A stretch of DNA of 64,000 bases from Heliocidaris erythrogramma (lineage: Eukaryota; Echinodermata; Echinoidea; Camarodonta; Echinometridae), in NCBI GenBank assembly GCA_025617745.1, contig CM046855.1:44507313-44571312 (forward strand), written 5' to 3'. Under the pieces are notes generated by a model. It saw only the letters and a list, made by a program, of their open reading frames with translations, did no database searches and was not told the DNA's origin. Positions 37,196-46,225 of the stretch are shown here, one piece after another. Position 1 is the first letter of the stretch, and every line of letters starts with the position of its first letter. Made by a program: the position numbers and the translations under genes.

Positions 37196-37429
37196 AGGAC
37201 AGATCACCTAATTCGTCTTCAATGACGAATTAAATTTTTTGATAATTCATTTCTCACATTTATCTTCAAGGTTCTTTCAGAAATTACATAAAGTAACAGC
37301 CATTCCACAGATCTACACTTCTGGCGGGGACATAATATTACGCATCGCGTAATTACTAATTCAGTTGTTTTTAATCCTTTTATTATTTTTTTCTTTCCAC
37401 CTTTCCTTTCATTACGTTATTGTATCCCC

Positions 37430-38965
37430 CGGCAGTATGCCGGAGGATACTTTGGATTCAGCACCGTTTCGCCGCCGCCGCCGCCGCCGCCGCGTCACCG
37501 CCGCGTCACATTCTTGTGTGCGCTCTAGCGGTCACATTTCTCGACGAATTTTTTTCAAACTTCCTGTGGACGTGTATCTTGGTAAAATCTGGACCCCTAT
37601 AGTTTCTGGTGATGCTGCCCCCAGTGTTCCGTCTTTTATAGGGTAAAAGGCCATATTTTTGGGGATAGTTTTTGTGCGCTCTAGCGGTCACATTTCTCAA
37701 CGGATTTTGTTCAAATTTTGTATGAAGGTGTCTCTTGGTAAAATCTGGAACCCTATAGATTTTGGTGATGCTGCCCCCAGTGTTCCGTCTTTTATAGGGT
37801 CAAAGGTCATATTTTGATAGATGTCTTGTGTGTACTCTTGTGTGCGCTCTGGCGGTCACATTTTTCAACAGATTTCGTTCAAATTTTGCATGAAGGTGTC
37901 TCTTGGTGTAATTTAAAAACTTATAGTGTTTGGTGATGCTGCCACCACTGTTCCGTCTTTTATAGGGTCAAAGGTCATACTTCAGGGCATGGCGTGAGTG
38001 CACTCTGCAGGCCACATTTCTCAACGGATTTTGTTCAAATTTTGTATGGAGATGTATCTTGGTATAATCTACACATGTTTAATTTTTGGTGATGCTGCCC
38101 TCATTGTTCCGTCCTTTATAGGGTCAAAGGTCATTTTTCCATTTCTTGCACTCTTACTTCTGCATTTCTTGACGGATTTCGTTCAAATTTTGCATGAAGG
38201 TGTCTCTTGGTGTAATCTAAAAACCTATAGTTTTTGGTGATGCTGCCACCAGTGTTCCGTCTTTTATAGGGTCAAAGGTCATACTTCAGGGAATGGCGTG
38301 AGTGCACTCTGCAGGCCACATTTCTTGATGGATTTCTTTCAAATTCTGTATGGAGATGTATCTTGGTATAATCTACACATCTTGACTGTTTGGTAATGCT
38401 GCCCTCATTGTTCCGTCCTTTATAGGGTCAAAGCTCATTTGTCCCTTTTGTGCACTCTTACTTCTGCATTTCTTAACGGATTTCATTCAAATTTTGTATG
38501 GAGATGTATCTTGGTATAATCTACATATATTTAATTTTTGGTGATGCTGCCCTCATTGTTCCGTCCTTTATAGGGTCAAAGGTCATTTTTCCATTTCTTG
38601 CACTCTTCTGCATTTCTTGACGGATTTCGTTCAAATTTTGCATGAAGGTGTCTCTTGGTGTAATCTAAAAACCTATAGTTTTTGGTGATGCTGCCACCAG
38701 TGTTCCGTCTTTTATAGGGTCAAAGGTCATACTTCAGGACATGGCGTGAGTGCACTCTGCAGGCCACATTTCTTGATGGATTTCTTTCAAATTTTGTATG
38801 GAGATGTATCTTGGTATATCTCTCAACACATTTCTTTCAAATTTTATATGAAGATGTGTCTTAGTGAAACCTACACATCTAATTTCTACACCATCCTTTT
38901 GTTTGAGGGAGGGGATGGGGGAGGGTCTTTGTCCCTCCTTCAAATCGCTGCCAGTGCCGGGGGAT
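37430..38965. repeat. Tandem array of a roughly 147-164-bp unit, about nine copies
   Basis: Each unit contains GTGTTCCGTC(T/C)TTTATAGGGT followed by CAAAGGTCAT, then a CACATTTCTCAACGGATTT(C/T)-like block and ATG(A/G)AG(G/A)TGT(C/A)TCTTGGT. The Tataggg block recurs at about 37627, 37786, 37950, 38108, 38258, 38413, 38563 and 38710. The array is bracketed by CCCCCGGCAGTATGCCGG (37426) and GTGCCGGGGGATAC (38955), possibly the ends of one element. Confidence 0.8.
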
Positions 38966-39788
38966 ACATTTAGCATTGCGCGGCTCCAGCAATGCACATT
39001 TCTAGTTCTTTTATTGCTTTTATCATTTTGTTTTCCTTCTTTCATAATGTTACTGTTTATATTTATTCTTTTTATCCTCTTTTTTTTATTGCTTTCCATC
39101 TTCACTTTGTTATTCTTTGTTCCCTTTTATCATCTTCTCTTCCACCTTTCTTCATGTTTATATTTATCTGTTTATCATTTTTGTCTCTATCTCTTGCTTT
39201 GTCATTTCTTGCTTTTGTCCTTCTATCAATTATCTTTCCATCCTTCCTCTCGTTATGATATTCTTTGTTTCAAGTTATCATTTTCTCCCCCACCTTCCTC
39301 ACGTTAATCTTTATCCTTCTATCATTTCTCTCTCTGTTTTCTTTATATAAGTTAAACTTTTTTATCCTATCATTTCTCTCTCTATCTTTCATATTATTCT
39401 TTTTAAAATCATTTTCTGCTTCCCATCTTTACTTACTTTCCTTAAAACATTCTTTGCTTTTATCCTATCATTTTGTTTTCCTTTCATCTTTTCTTTCGTT
39501 ATGTTATTCCTTTATTCAAATTATCATCTTCTCTTTTATCTTTCTTTATGTTACTCTTAATATCTTTATCCTTCTATCATTTATGTCTCTATCTTTCTTT
39601 ATGTTATTCTTTGTTTTTATCCACTTATTTTTACTTTCCAACTTTCCTTTTGTTGTATTCTTTGTTTCCTTTCATCATATTTTCTTCCATCCTTCCTACC
39701 CTTCTATTCTCTCTTTATAGTTCAAGTTTTTTTTTGCATTATCCTTCTATTGTTTTCTTTATTCCCTTGTTTGTCGTTTTTAGCATGA

Positions 39789-40850
39789 GTCAATATATAT
39801 ATGTACTTATTGCTGCTTAAAACAGCGATTAATTTTAAAAATAAACAGTGGTTTTTACTCAGTTATCAATAAAAATTTTGTTGCACTCATTCTGATCTTT
39901 ATAAAACTGCTGAGCTGATTCTAGAGCATGTAGTCTATGGTAATTTCCAACTGTTTCTATATTCCTTTAATTAGTTCTAATACTTACCCCAGACTCGGTA
40001 CAACGAAAAATCCACTTCACATGAATTCAGGCTAGATATTCAAAGTTTGTGTTTACAATACAAAAGTTGGGCAAGTGGTATCATTAAAGAGCTCATATTG
40101 AGAAAAGAAGTGGTATGCGTTTTTATTTGGTAATATTAAAATCTGTGTATCAAAGAAAACAATCCTTTTTAAATTTTTTAAATAGCTCAACTAGAAAGTG
40201 CATTTAAAAAAAAATAAAAATCACCTTTTTGAGGGTTTGAAATTGTCTCGCAGTCCAATTTCGGCAAAATCCTAGCTTGTTTACTTTTCTATGCAAATTA
40301 GCACTGACGTCATTGGGTATTGCACAACATAGCATTGACTGGCAACCGAGAGTGAAGAGAAACTTTGCTCGACATGATTTTTATACTTCAAAATTATGTT
40401 TCCAAATCCATCAGTTTTGTTTAATATTATATGAAAACTAGTTTACAACATTTTATTCCAACAAGCAACCATTTTTCAGACAGCTCGCACAAGTTTACAT
40501 GCACGAAAACTTTAAAAAGTCGGACCCGTACACATCATGGTAGGCTACATGTACAGCGACGCGGTGAAACCCGTAGGGCTCCGCTTGAGAACTGGGCTAG
40601 ATCTGATACACTGCCGTGGAAGAAAAGAACAGAGCTACTCTACGACAATCGCTCTTTTCTTCCTAATATTGGTCACAGCAGTGAAATATCTGGTGAAACA
40701 CCTAATAAAGGTTAGTTTTAACTTGTCACTTGACATTTTTTGGAAAAAACGATACTATGACTTCGAACTGAGTCCACAAAATCAGCGCAAGAACGACCAT
40801 GTTGGCATTGATTCAACATTACAATTTCACAATACAGCGAAAGTTGCTCA
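39789..40850. other. Between foldback element and THAP fragment; one unrecognised open frame
   Basis: An ATG at 40537 opens MVGYMYSDAVKPVGLRLRTG with a hydrophobic helix (TTIALFFLILVTAV) and a possible donor (AAAG|GTTAGT) at about 40710. This could be a first exon, but no family is recognised and no downstream exon was found. Confidence 0.25.
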
Positions 40851-40852
40851 CA

Positions 40853-41230
40853 TTAGTTCTCAGTCTGACTTCCGACAGTGGTCTCCTGCAGCTTAATTGT
40901 TGGTGTTTTTGAATATTTGATGCTCTGTATTGTGGGCAAGACATCCTTCTTCAACCTAGCCTTGTATTTCGGGCCAGCTACATCTCCAAAGTCAATCTTG
41001 CAGTGACGTTCGAAGGCTGATTTTTCGAAATGGTTGCTACAAATTCGTGCATGCTTGCTGTGTGTTGCTGCTGTGAAATCTTTTTGCCAAATTTTCACAA
41101 ACTTCACCCACAAATTCCGTTGCTTATTGAGCTTTGGAAAGGTGAAGAAACTGATGTTGGGGTTCTTTAAAGCATTGTAACACCCCCCCCCCCCCCCCAC
41201 ACACACACACACAACGCAATTTCGTGGCAT
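40853..41230 (-). CDS. THAP-type zinc-finger domain protein fragment with a microsatellite in the zinc loop
   Basis: The 125-codon frame matches the C2CH THAP domain: start MPRNC, then CYNALKNPNISFFTFPK, W in NLWVKF, ICSNHF with the paired Cys and His, FE in SAFERH, and the closing LKKDVLPTIQ. THAP domains bind DNA and occur in transcription regulators and P-element-like transposases. In the normal domain C-x2-4-C spans the start; here the two Cys are separated by VVCVCVGGGGG, encoded by a (TG)n(G)n run (plus strand C-run and (CA)n at 41180-41213). The frame survives. A stop follows the domain at about 40853 unless a splice removes it. It is either the first exon of a THAP gene or a transposase relic. 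Confidence 0.65.
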   Translation of the reverse strand: MPRNCVVCVCVGGGGGCYNALKNPNISFFTFPKLNKQRNLWVKFVKIWQKDFTAATHSKHARICSNHFEKSAFERHCKIDFGDVAGPKYKARLKKDVLPTIQSIKYSKTPTIKLQETTVGSQTEN

Positions 41231-41484
41231 TTTGCCACAAAACGTAAGGATTCCCCCAAAAGAAAGTGACTCTCGTTGATGTTTTTTTTACACACGATTT
41301 CAATAGTGCACGTTATGCACCGGATGAAACCTGTCTGTCCAATATAATGTTTATTCCTCTGCATTTCTGCAATAAGTCTTTGCCCAGTTTGCTCAAAAAA
41401 AAAACCCTTTGAAAGTTAATATTTTACTCTTGAAAGTTCATTTTTGACAATTCCTCCAAAATTTGGTGGCATGGAAGGGGTTAA

Positions 41485-42045
41485 AGCTGCTTCAAGACAC
41501 AAAGGTTGCTGACATTCTAAGCAAAGTTGTGACTGTTTATTTAAAATAATAAGCTGATCAATATTTGAACAATTAGAAATTATTAACTATAAGAATGCAG
41601 GTGTCTTTTACGTAGGCTTAAATCAAACTTTATAGCAAGTGCAGGACAGGAGAAAAATCAGTGGAACAAATTGGTAAAATTTGAACAAAATGGGAAAAAA
41701 CATTGAGAAAGTTTGAGAGTTTGAGATTTGCAATCACTACACAAATGTGAATTTCAAAGCTGGCGAAAATCCCTCGAATATAATGTTGGACACATTTGCT
41801 CCTGCATTATTTCTCTAAATGTTATTGTATGCTCTGCAGGATCTTTTCTCTATTTGAGGACATATCACAGCATGCTATCCAGAAAATCTCTCACCTTAAA
41901 GTTGATTAGAATAACGAAACAAAAAAAATTGAATAAGATATATTCGTGATAACTCACCTTTTTTTTTCAAAGATAAACCTGGTGACACAAAGGATGCTGA
42001 TGATCTGAGCACAGTGGTATATGTTTTTTCACTTTTTATGTCTTT
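41485..42045. repeat. Further decayed unit of the receptor-flank tandem array
   Basis: GCTGCTTCAAGACACAAAGG at 41486 repeats 32271, and AGGAGAAAAATCAGTGGAAC at about 41649 repeats 31757. The intervening 9 kb therefore separate parts of one tandem family. TAAAGTTGATTAGAATAA at 41897 matches 31389. Confidence 0.65.
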
Positions 42046-42179
42046 CATTCATTTTTTATATTTGTGTGAACTTTTCAAACTCATTGAACTTTTAATCAAC
42101 ACCTGATGATGGATTACTTCCTCTGTTGACTTTTTAAGCAGCAATAAGTATTTGACTTTGAAAATAGAATAGAGGTTTG

Positions 42180-42254
42180 TGATGCCTATTAAATGGGGAA
42201 ATTTCATCTCTTGTTAATTGTTTTTGGTGTTTTTTCACGTTCTAGTTTGAAGTA
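42180..42254. repeat. Left part of a PLE target site, paralogous to 46030-46205
   Basis: GTGATGCCTATTAAATGGGG through TTTTTTCACGTTCTAGTTTGAAGT matches two copies at 46029-46092 and 46126-46200. The TTTGAAGTA at 42246-42254 is the left target-site duplication of the Penelope-like element. Confidence 0.7.
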
Positions 42255-42338
42255 TTATAGGATTTGAAGGTTTGCATGGTGAAGTTGTAATTCAGAAAAA
42301 GGTTTGCGGTACAACCATGTGAGTTGGAATAACTCCAC

Positions 42339-42369
42339 GTTCCGGTCAGAATGCTCTGGCCGTCGTCAG
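42339..42369 (-). ncRNA. Candidate degenerate hammerhead-ribozyme core in the PLE 3' region
   Basis: On the minus strand CTGACGA (42369-42363) is followed by CGGCCAGAGCATTCTGACCG, which can fold as a stem II hairpin (CGG/CCG and CAGA/TCTG with one mismatch), then GAAC, one base from the conserved GAAA. Penelope-like elements are known to carry hammerhead motifs. Stems I and III cannot be fixed convincingly by eye. Confidence 0.3.
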
Positions 42370-43071
42370 GAGAATGAGAAGAGCGAATAAATCAGCAGAA
42401 TTTATATATGAAGCAGCAATTCACTAAATAAAATGGATGCAAACAAATAACATAGAAAGAAATAGTAACAGTAACATCAAAGTACCTACATTGAAAGGAT
42501 AAATAACATCAAGGTACCTGCATTGAAAGGATAAGTGACATCAAACGAATCCTGTGTTGAAAAGAAAACAATGAAAGCAAGTGAACAATAGGACTAAGAA
42601 ATCAATTAACCGTCTGGATAAGCTGGAAACAAAAGGGGGATTGGGACCGTAGGTAATCTGTGGAGAGAAACATGACATCCTGTTGGGGAAAGAAATTAAG
42701 GTTAAAACATACATATGGAAAAGGTGAAATATTGACAACAGAATGAGTATACTAATAATAATTGTTATGAAAGAAATTAAGAGAAAATGATAATGAACAA
42801 ATTGAGGAGAGAAACATGAAATCCTGTCGGAGATAATCTGAGGAGAGAAACAAGTCATCCTGTTGAGGAAAGACATTAAATTTAAACATACCTGTGGAAA
42901 AAAGGGTGAAATAATGACATCAGAATGAGTATCCTAATGATGAATATAATGAATGAAACAACAAAAAAAACAAAAAAACAAAGGTAATGAACAAGTTGAG
43001 GAGAGAAACATGAAATCCTGTTGAGGGAAGCAATAGTGGTTAAAATACATAAAAAATTATAGCACTAGTTA

Positions 43072-44322
43072 TTATTGGAAGAGTGAAAACCATATGTCGC
43101 TGATCTGTAAACCCTTATCCTGTGTAACTGTGTCATGTTTGTGAATCTCGACCCTCCTGGTATACCAGTTGGAAGCGGGGGCTACAAGTTTGGTGTCTTC
43201 CCAGTTAATCTGGTGATCACGAGTGACAGAATGATTGATAATGGCAGATCGGTCGTAGTGACCAAGTCTCCCATGGGCACGGTGTTCCTTGATGCGAGAT
43301 TTGATGTCCCTCCCAGTCTCTCCGATGTAGACCTGACCACAGGAACATGGTATGCGGTACACTCCTGGTTTGCTGTCGGGAGAAGCTGTGTCTTTGTGTG
43401 TGTAGAGAGACTTGTGAAGTTTGTGTTTAGAACTGAAGAAAACCCGTATGTTGGCCTTCTGCAGGACTCGTTGAATGCGGTGAGAGACATGACCTGTGAA
43501 GGGAATAGTGCAGGACGAGATGTGTCTGGTTGGTGGGGGAGCATGGGGTTTGTTGACAGATGTGCGTATTTCCTGAGGAGGGAAACCATTGTTGACTAAG
43601 GCTGCTTTGATGTGTTTTAACTCGTCGTCAAGGCTGGTAGAGTCGCAAACGTTGTGAGCTCTCCTGATCAGGGAACTGGAGACCGAACGTTTGACGGACG
43701 GATGGTGGAAAGATCGGAAGTTTAGATAGCGGTCTGTGTGGGTAGGTTTACGGTAAACACTATGGGAGAGTGAACCGTCAGGCTTGTGGGTGATCAAAAC
43801 ATCAAGAAAAGGAAGAGAGTTATTGTTTTCTGCTTCTGACGAGAAGCTGATGGAGGGGTGATGTTTGTTGAGAAAATCCTGGAAGTTGTTCAGCTTTTCC
43901 GGACCGTGCGGCCAAATGACAAACGTGTCGTCAACGTAACGGAGCCAAAGTGTGGGTTTATACGGTGCTGTGGAGAGAATAGTAGTTTCGAATTGTTCCA
44001 TGAAGAGATTAGCTATAACTGGGGAGAGTGGCGAGCCCATGGGGGCACCTTCTGATTGGTTGTAGTACTTATCCCGCCACTGGAAGCTGGTGGAGGTAAG
44101 ACATAGGAGAAGAAGGTCATATATCTGTTGGGGAGATAGTGGGGTTCTGTCCTGGAGATCAGTGTCATGTTGTAATCTAGTTCTGGTGATGTCGCAAGCT
44201 TCTTGAATGGGGATGCTGGTAAATAAAGAGTCAACATCAAAACTAACTAGTATGTCTGTGGAGTTGAGCTTGATGTCATTGATGATTGTGGTGAAGTGTT
44301 GAGAATTGCGGACATTTTTTTC
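43072..44322 (-). CDS. Penelope-like RT plus GIY-YIG endonuclease ORF, N-terminus missing (416 codons)
   Basis: The frame is open from the insertion junction at 44322 to the stop at 43072; the first Met is at 44040, well inside the RT domain. RT motifs in order: VSFDVDSLFTSIPI (A), EGAPMGSPLSPVIANLFMEQ (B), WLRYVDDTFVIW (C, catalytic Asp pair) and LPFLDVL (D/E). A linker with RHISSCTIPFTGHVSHRI precedes the endonuclease: GVYRIPCSCGQVYIGETGRD with the CxC insertion typical of Penelope GIY-YIG domains, RIKEH carrying the presumed catalytic Arg, and RRVEIHKH with the presumed Glu. All visible catalytic residues are intact and no frameshift is seen, which suggests a young insertion. It cannot move by itself without its missing 5' part. 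Confidence 0.85.
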   Translation of the reverse strand, partial: EKNVRNSQHFTTIINDIKLNSTDILVSFDVDSLFTSIPIQEACDITRTRLQHDTDLQDRTPLSPQQIYDLLLLCLTSTSFQWRDKYYNQSEGAPMGSPLSPVIANLFMEQFETTILSTAPYKPTLWLRYVDDTFVIWPHGPEKLNNFQDFLNKHHPSISFSSEAENNNSLPFLDVLITHKPDGSLSHSVYRKPTHTDRYLNFRSFHHPSVKRSVSSSLIRRAHNVCDSTSLDDELKHIKAALVNNGFPPQEIRTSVNKPHAPPPTRHISSCTIPFTGHVSHRIQRVLQKANIRVFFSSKHKLHKSLYTHKDTASPDSKPGVYRIPCSCGQVYIGETGRDIKSRIKEHRAHGRLGHYDRSAIINHSVTRDHQINWEDTKLVAPASNWYTRRVEIHKHDTVTQDKGLQISDIWFSLFQ

Positions 44323-45151
44323 TTTGAAGTAGACTGATTTTGTTTAATTTTCTCTCAGAGGGCCTGTATGTCCAGGGAGCGTCCGGGGCTGGTGTTGCAC
44401 GTTTCGTTGCCTATTAGTTACTGAGTGTGAATGATTTCTTCGCTTTCGTATTTTTGGAGAGAATAATCAGACTGTCAGACTGTCAGACAGCCGCAGGGAT
44501 TGTTAAAAAGTTGTCATATTTTCTATTTCAGATTTAGACTTTTGGTACCAAATCCGAATGTTACTTTTCTAGCGTTTTTAGAGTGATTTTTGCATAATAC
44601 GAACTAAGTTAGATATCTTCTTTCTGTCAGACTTCACAAGCTTCATCAGCGGTTTTGTATGCAGTCCTTCTAAATAGCGAGCAAACCATAGACAAATAAC
44701 CTCGCTATTCATAAGGACCTCCATTCAACGCATGCTAAATGAATAGCGGGTCCTTATGAATAGCGAGCGGACCCCCAAATATGTTCCCTTCATTTTCATT
44801 AGCATTGATAACATCAACAGTATCTCCAATGAATCATCTTAATCATCAACCATCAATCACATCACTGACTCTGCAACACCTGATCTCTATCATCATTGCT
44901 GATATCACCTTGGCGGCGTCTTCACCATCACCACATTCCCTCTTGCTCTGCCGTCTCTGTCATTATTGACACAACAACAAGCATCTGCATGTAATATACC
45001 CAACCAACCTCAACATTTGTCATCAAATCAACAACATATTTCCTGTCATAAATAAATTTATTCAATTTGTCTCCAACGGCCCACAGGGGGGTGTGACACA
45101 CGCTACTGCTGTGTGATAGGTTGCCCGGGTCTGTGAAAAAAATCACAGGCG

Positions 45152-45223
45152 GAACCGGGCGGGATTCGAACCCGCGACCTCTGGATTACTAGACCAGTGT
45201 CATAACCACTAGACCACCGGAGT
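45152..45223 (-). tRNA. tRNA-like SINE head, copy 1 (Thr-AGU-like anticodon, degenerate)
   Basis: Minus strand: A box TGGTCTAGTGG and B box GGTTCGAATCC, T stem GCGGG/CCCGC, and anticodon loop CTAGTAA giving AGT. Only four acceptor pairs form (CCGG/CCGG) and the anticodon stem has a T-T mismatch. A T7 run lies downstream. It is probably a Pol III promoter head, not a decoding tRNA. Confidence 0.5.
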
Positions 45224-45414
45224 GCCCTGAGTGATCAGGTTCAAACTATCCCAATATGGGGACTATCAAGTCAAAGGTATTGAATTAATCCGTCGGGTGA
45301 TATAATGTCATAAATAAATTTATTCAATTTGTCTCCAACGGCCCACAGGGGGGTGTGACACACGCTACTGCTGTGTGATAGGTTGCCCGGGTGCTGTGAA
45401 AAAAATCACAGGCG

Positions 45415-45486
45415 GAACCGGGCGGGATTCGAACCCGCGACCTCTGGATTACTAGACCAGTGTCATAACCACTAGACCACCGGAGT
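45415..45486 (-). tRNA. tRNA-like SINE head, copy 2
   Basis: Identical by eye to the head at 45152-45223, in the second unit of the array. Confidence 0.5.
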
Positions 45487-45677
45487 GCCCTGAGTGATCA
45501 GGTTCAAACTATCCCAATATGGGGACTATCAAGTCAAAGGTATTGAATTAATCCGTCGGGTGATATAATGTCATAAATAAATTTATTCAATTTGTCTCCA
45601 ACGGCCCACAGGGGGGTGTGACACACGCTACTGCTGTGTGATAGGTTGCCCGGGTGCTGTGAAAAAAATCACAGGCG

Positions 45678-45749
45678 GAACCGGGCGGGATTCGAACCCG
45701 CGACCTCTGGATTACTAGACCAGTGTCATAACCACTAGACCACCGGAGT
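45678..45749 (-). tRNA. tRNA-like SINE head, copy 3
   Basis: Identical by eye to the heads at 45152 and 45415, in the third unit of the array. Confidence 0.5.
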
Positions 45750-46028
45750 GCCCTGAGTGATCAGGTTCAAACTATCCCAATATGGGGACTATCAAGTCAA
45801 AGGTATTGAATTAATCCGTCGGGTGATATAATGTCATAAATAAATTTATTCAATTTGTCTCCAACGGCCCACAGGGGGGTGTGACACACGCTACTGCTGT
45901 GTGATAGGTTGCCCGGGTGCTGTCATTACCACCATCTACAATGCCCAACGGTAACAATGAGAAAATTGCGTCACTTGCGTGTGTTTTCAATGCATGCGGC
46001 GCGTCTAACCAGCATAGCTCTCATTATG

Positions 46029-46225
46029 TTGTGATGCCTATTAAATGGGGAAATTTCATCTCTTGTTAATTGTTTTTGGTGCTTTTTCAGCAATAAGTAT
46101 TTATTGACTTTGAAAATAGAGGTTTGTGATGCCTATTAAATGGGGAAATTTCATCTCTTGTTAATTGTTTTTGGTGCTTTTTCACGTCCTAGTTTGAAGT
46201 GGATTGATTTTATTTAATGTTCATT
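46029..46225. repeat. Two copies of a GTGATGCCTATTAAATGGGG block; empty PLE target site
   Basis: Copies at about 46029-46092 and 46126-46200 match 42180-42250. The second continues CTAGTTTGAAGTGGATTGAT without interruption, where the copy at 42246 is broken by the Penelope-like element. Confidence 0.75.

Larger units (their letters stand above)
34425..37213. mobile_element. 2.8-kb element with 16-bp perfect TIRs nested in the foldback element
   Basis: AATTAGGTGATCTGTC at 34425-34440 is exactly inverted at 37198-37213. The left end also forms a local hairpin, because GACAGATCACCTA follows at 34448-34460. The interior is AT-rich with many GCGCGCGTCAAA-like and CATTTTGACGACGTCATCA-like motifs, a tRNA-like segment and a (ATC)n microsatellite. 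No transposase ORF is seen. Confidence 0.65.
33600..39788. mobile_element. 6.2-kb foldback-type element with about 428-bp inverted terminal arms
   Basis: The left arm 33600-34027 and right arm 39361-39788 are inverted copies; one difference was noticed in the whole length. The arms are purine/pyrimidine-biased and built of degenerate sub-repeats (for example AAGAAAGATA-AGA... and TAACATAAAGAAAGATA). The matching hydrophobic ORFs on opposite strands in the two arms are shadows of this symmetry. The interior carries a (CCGT)n tract at 34042-34080, the TIR element at 34425-37213 and a tandem array. No transposase is visible inside, so it looks non-autonomous. The structure recalls the TU foldback elements described in sea urchin, but no sequence match is claimed. 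Confidence 0.75.
42255..44322 (-). mobile_element. 5'-truncated Penelope-like retroelement with 9-bp target-site duplication
   Basis: The insertion is bounded by TTTGAAGTA at 42246-42254 and 44323-44331. Flanking sequences match a paralogous uninterrupted copy at 46190-46225, which serves as the empty site. The element contains the RT/GIY-YIG coding region and about 800 bp of 3' sequence with internal repeats (three copies of GAGGAGAGAAACATG-like blocks; two copies of CATTGAAAGGATAA at about 42491 and 42522). The region that would encode the N-terminal part is missing. Confidence 0.8.
45050..45919 (-). mobile_element. Tandem array of tRNA-headed SINE units (three full, one partial) with 7-bp target duplication
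   Basis: Units repeat every 262-263 bp and are nearly identical. On the minus strand each full unit has a leader, a tRNA-like head, TGTGATTTTTTTCACAG, a body and an AATAAATTTATTT tail. The rightmost (5'-most) unit starts after its tRNA head. CTGTCAT flanks the block on both sides (45043-45049 and 45920-45926), and the paralogous copy near 47275 has a single CTGTCAT with no insert. Confidence 0.8.
44690..46025. repeat. Copy A of a 420-bp duplication, interrupted by the SINE array
   Basis: 44697-45049 plus 45920-46025 match 46968-47390 at roughly 90% or more, from TATTCATAAGGACCTCCATT to TAGCTCTCATTATGTTGT. The interruption at 45050-45919 is the tandem SINE array. Confidence 0.8.

Noticed and set aside
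37430-38965. CRISPR-like array
   Set aside because: The repeats are about 150 bp, degenerate, without spacers of constant length, in an animal genome.
43135-43599. 154-codon plus-strand ORF
   Set aside because: Antisense shadow of the Penelope-like endonuclease/RT frame.
45050-45919. Cluster of functional tRNA genes or a TRIM (short LTR) element
   Set aside because: The acceptor stems do not pair, so decoding tRNAs are unlikely. A complete tRNA-like head instead of an 18-bp primer-binding site argues for a SINE rather than a TRIM, although the 87-bp direct ends fit either.
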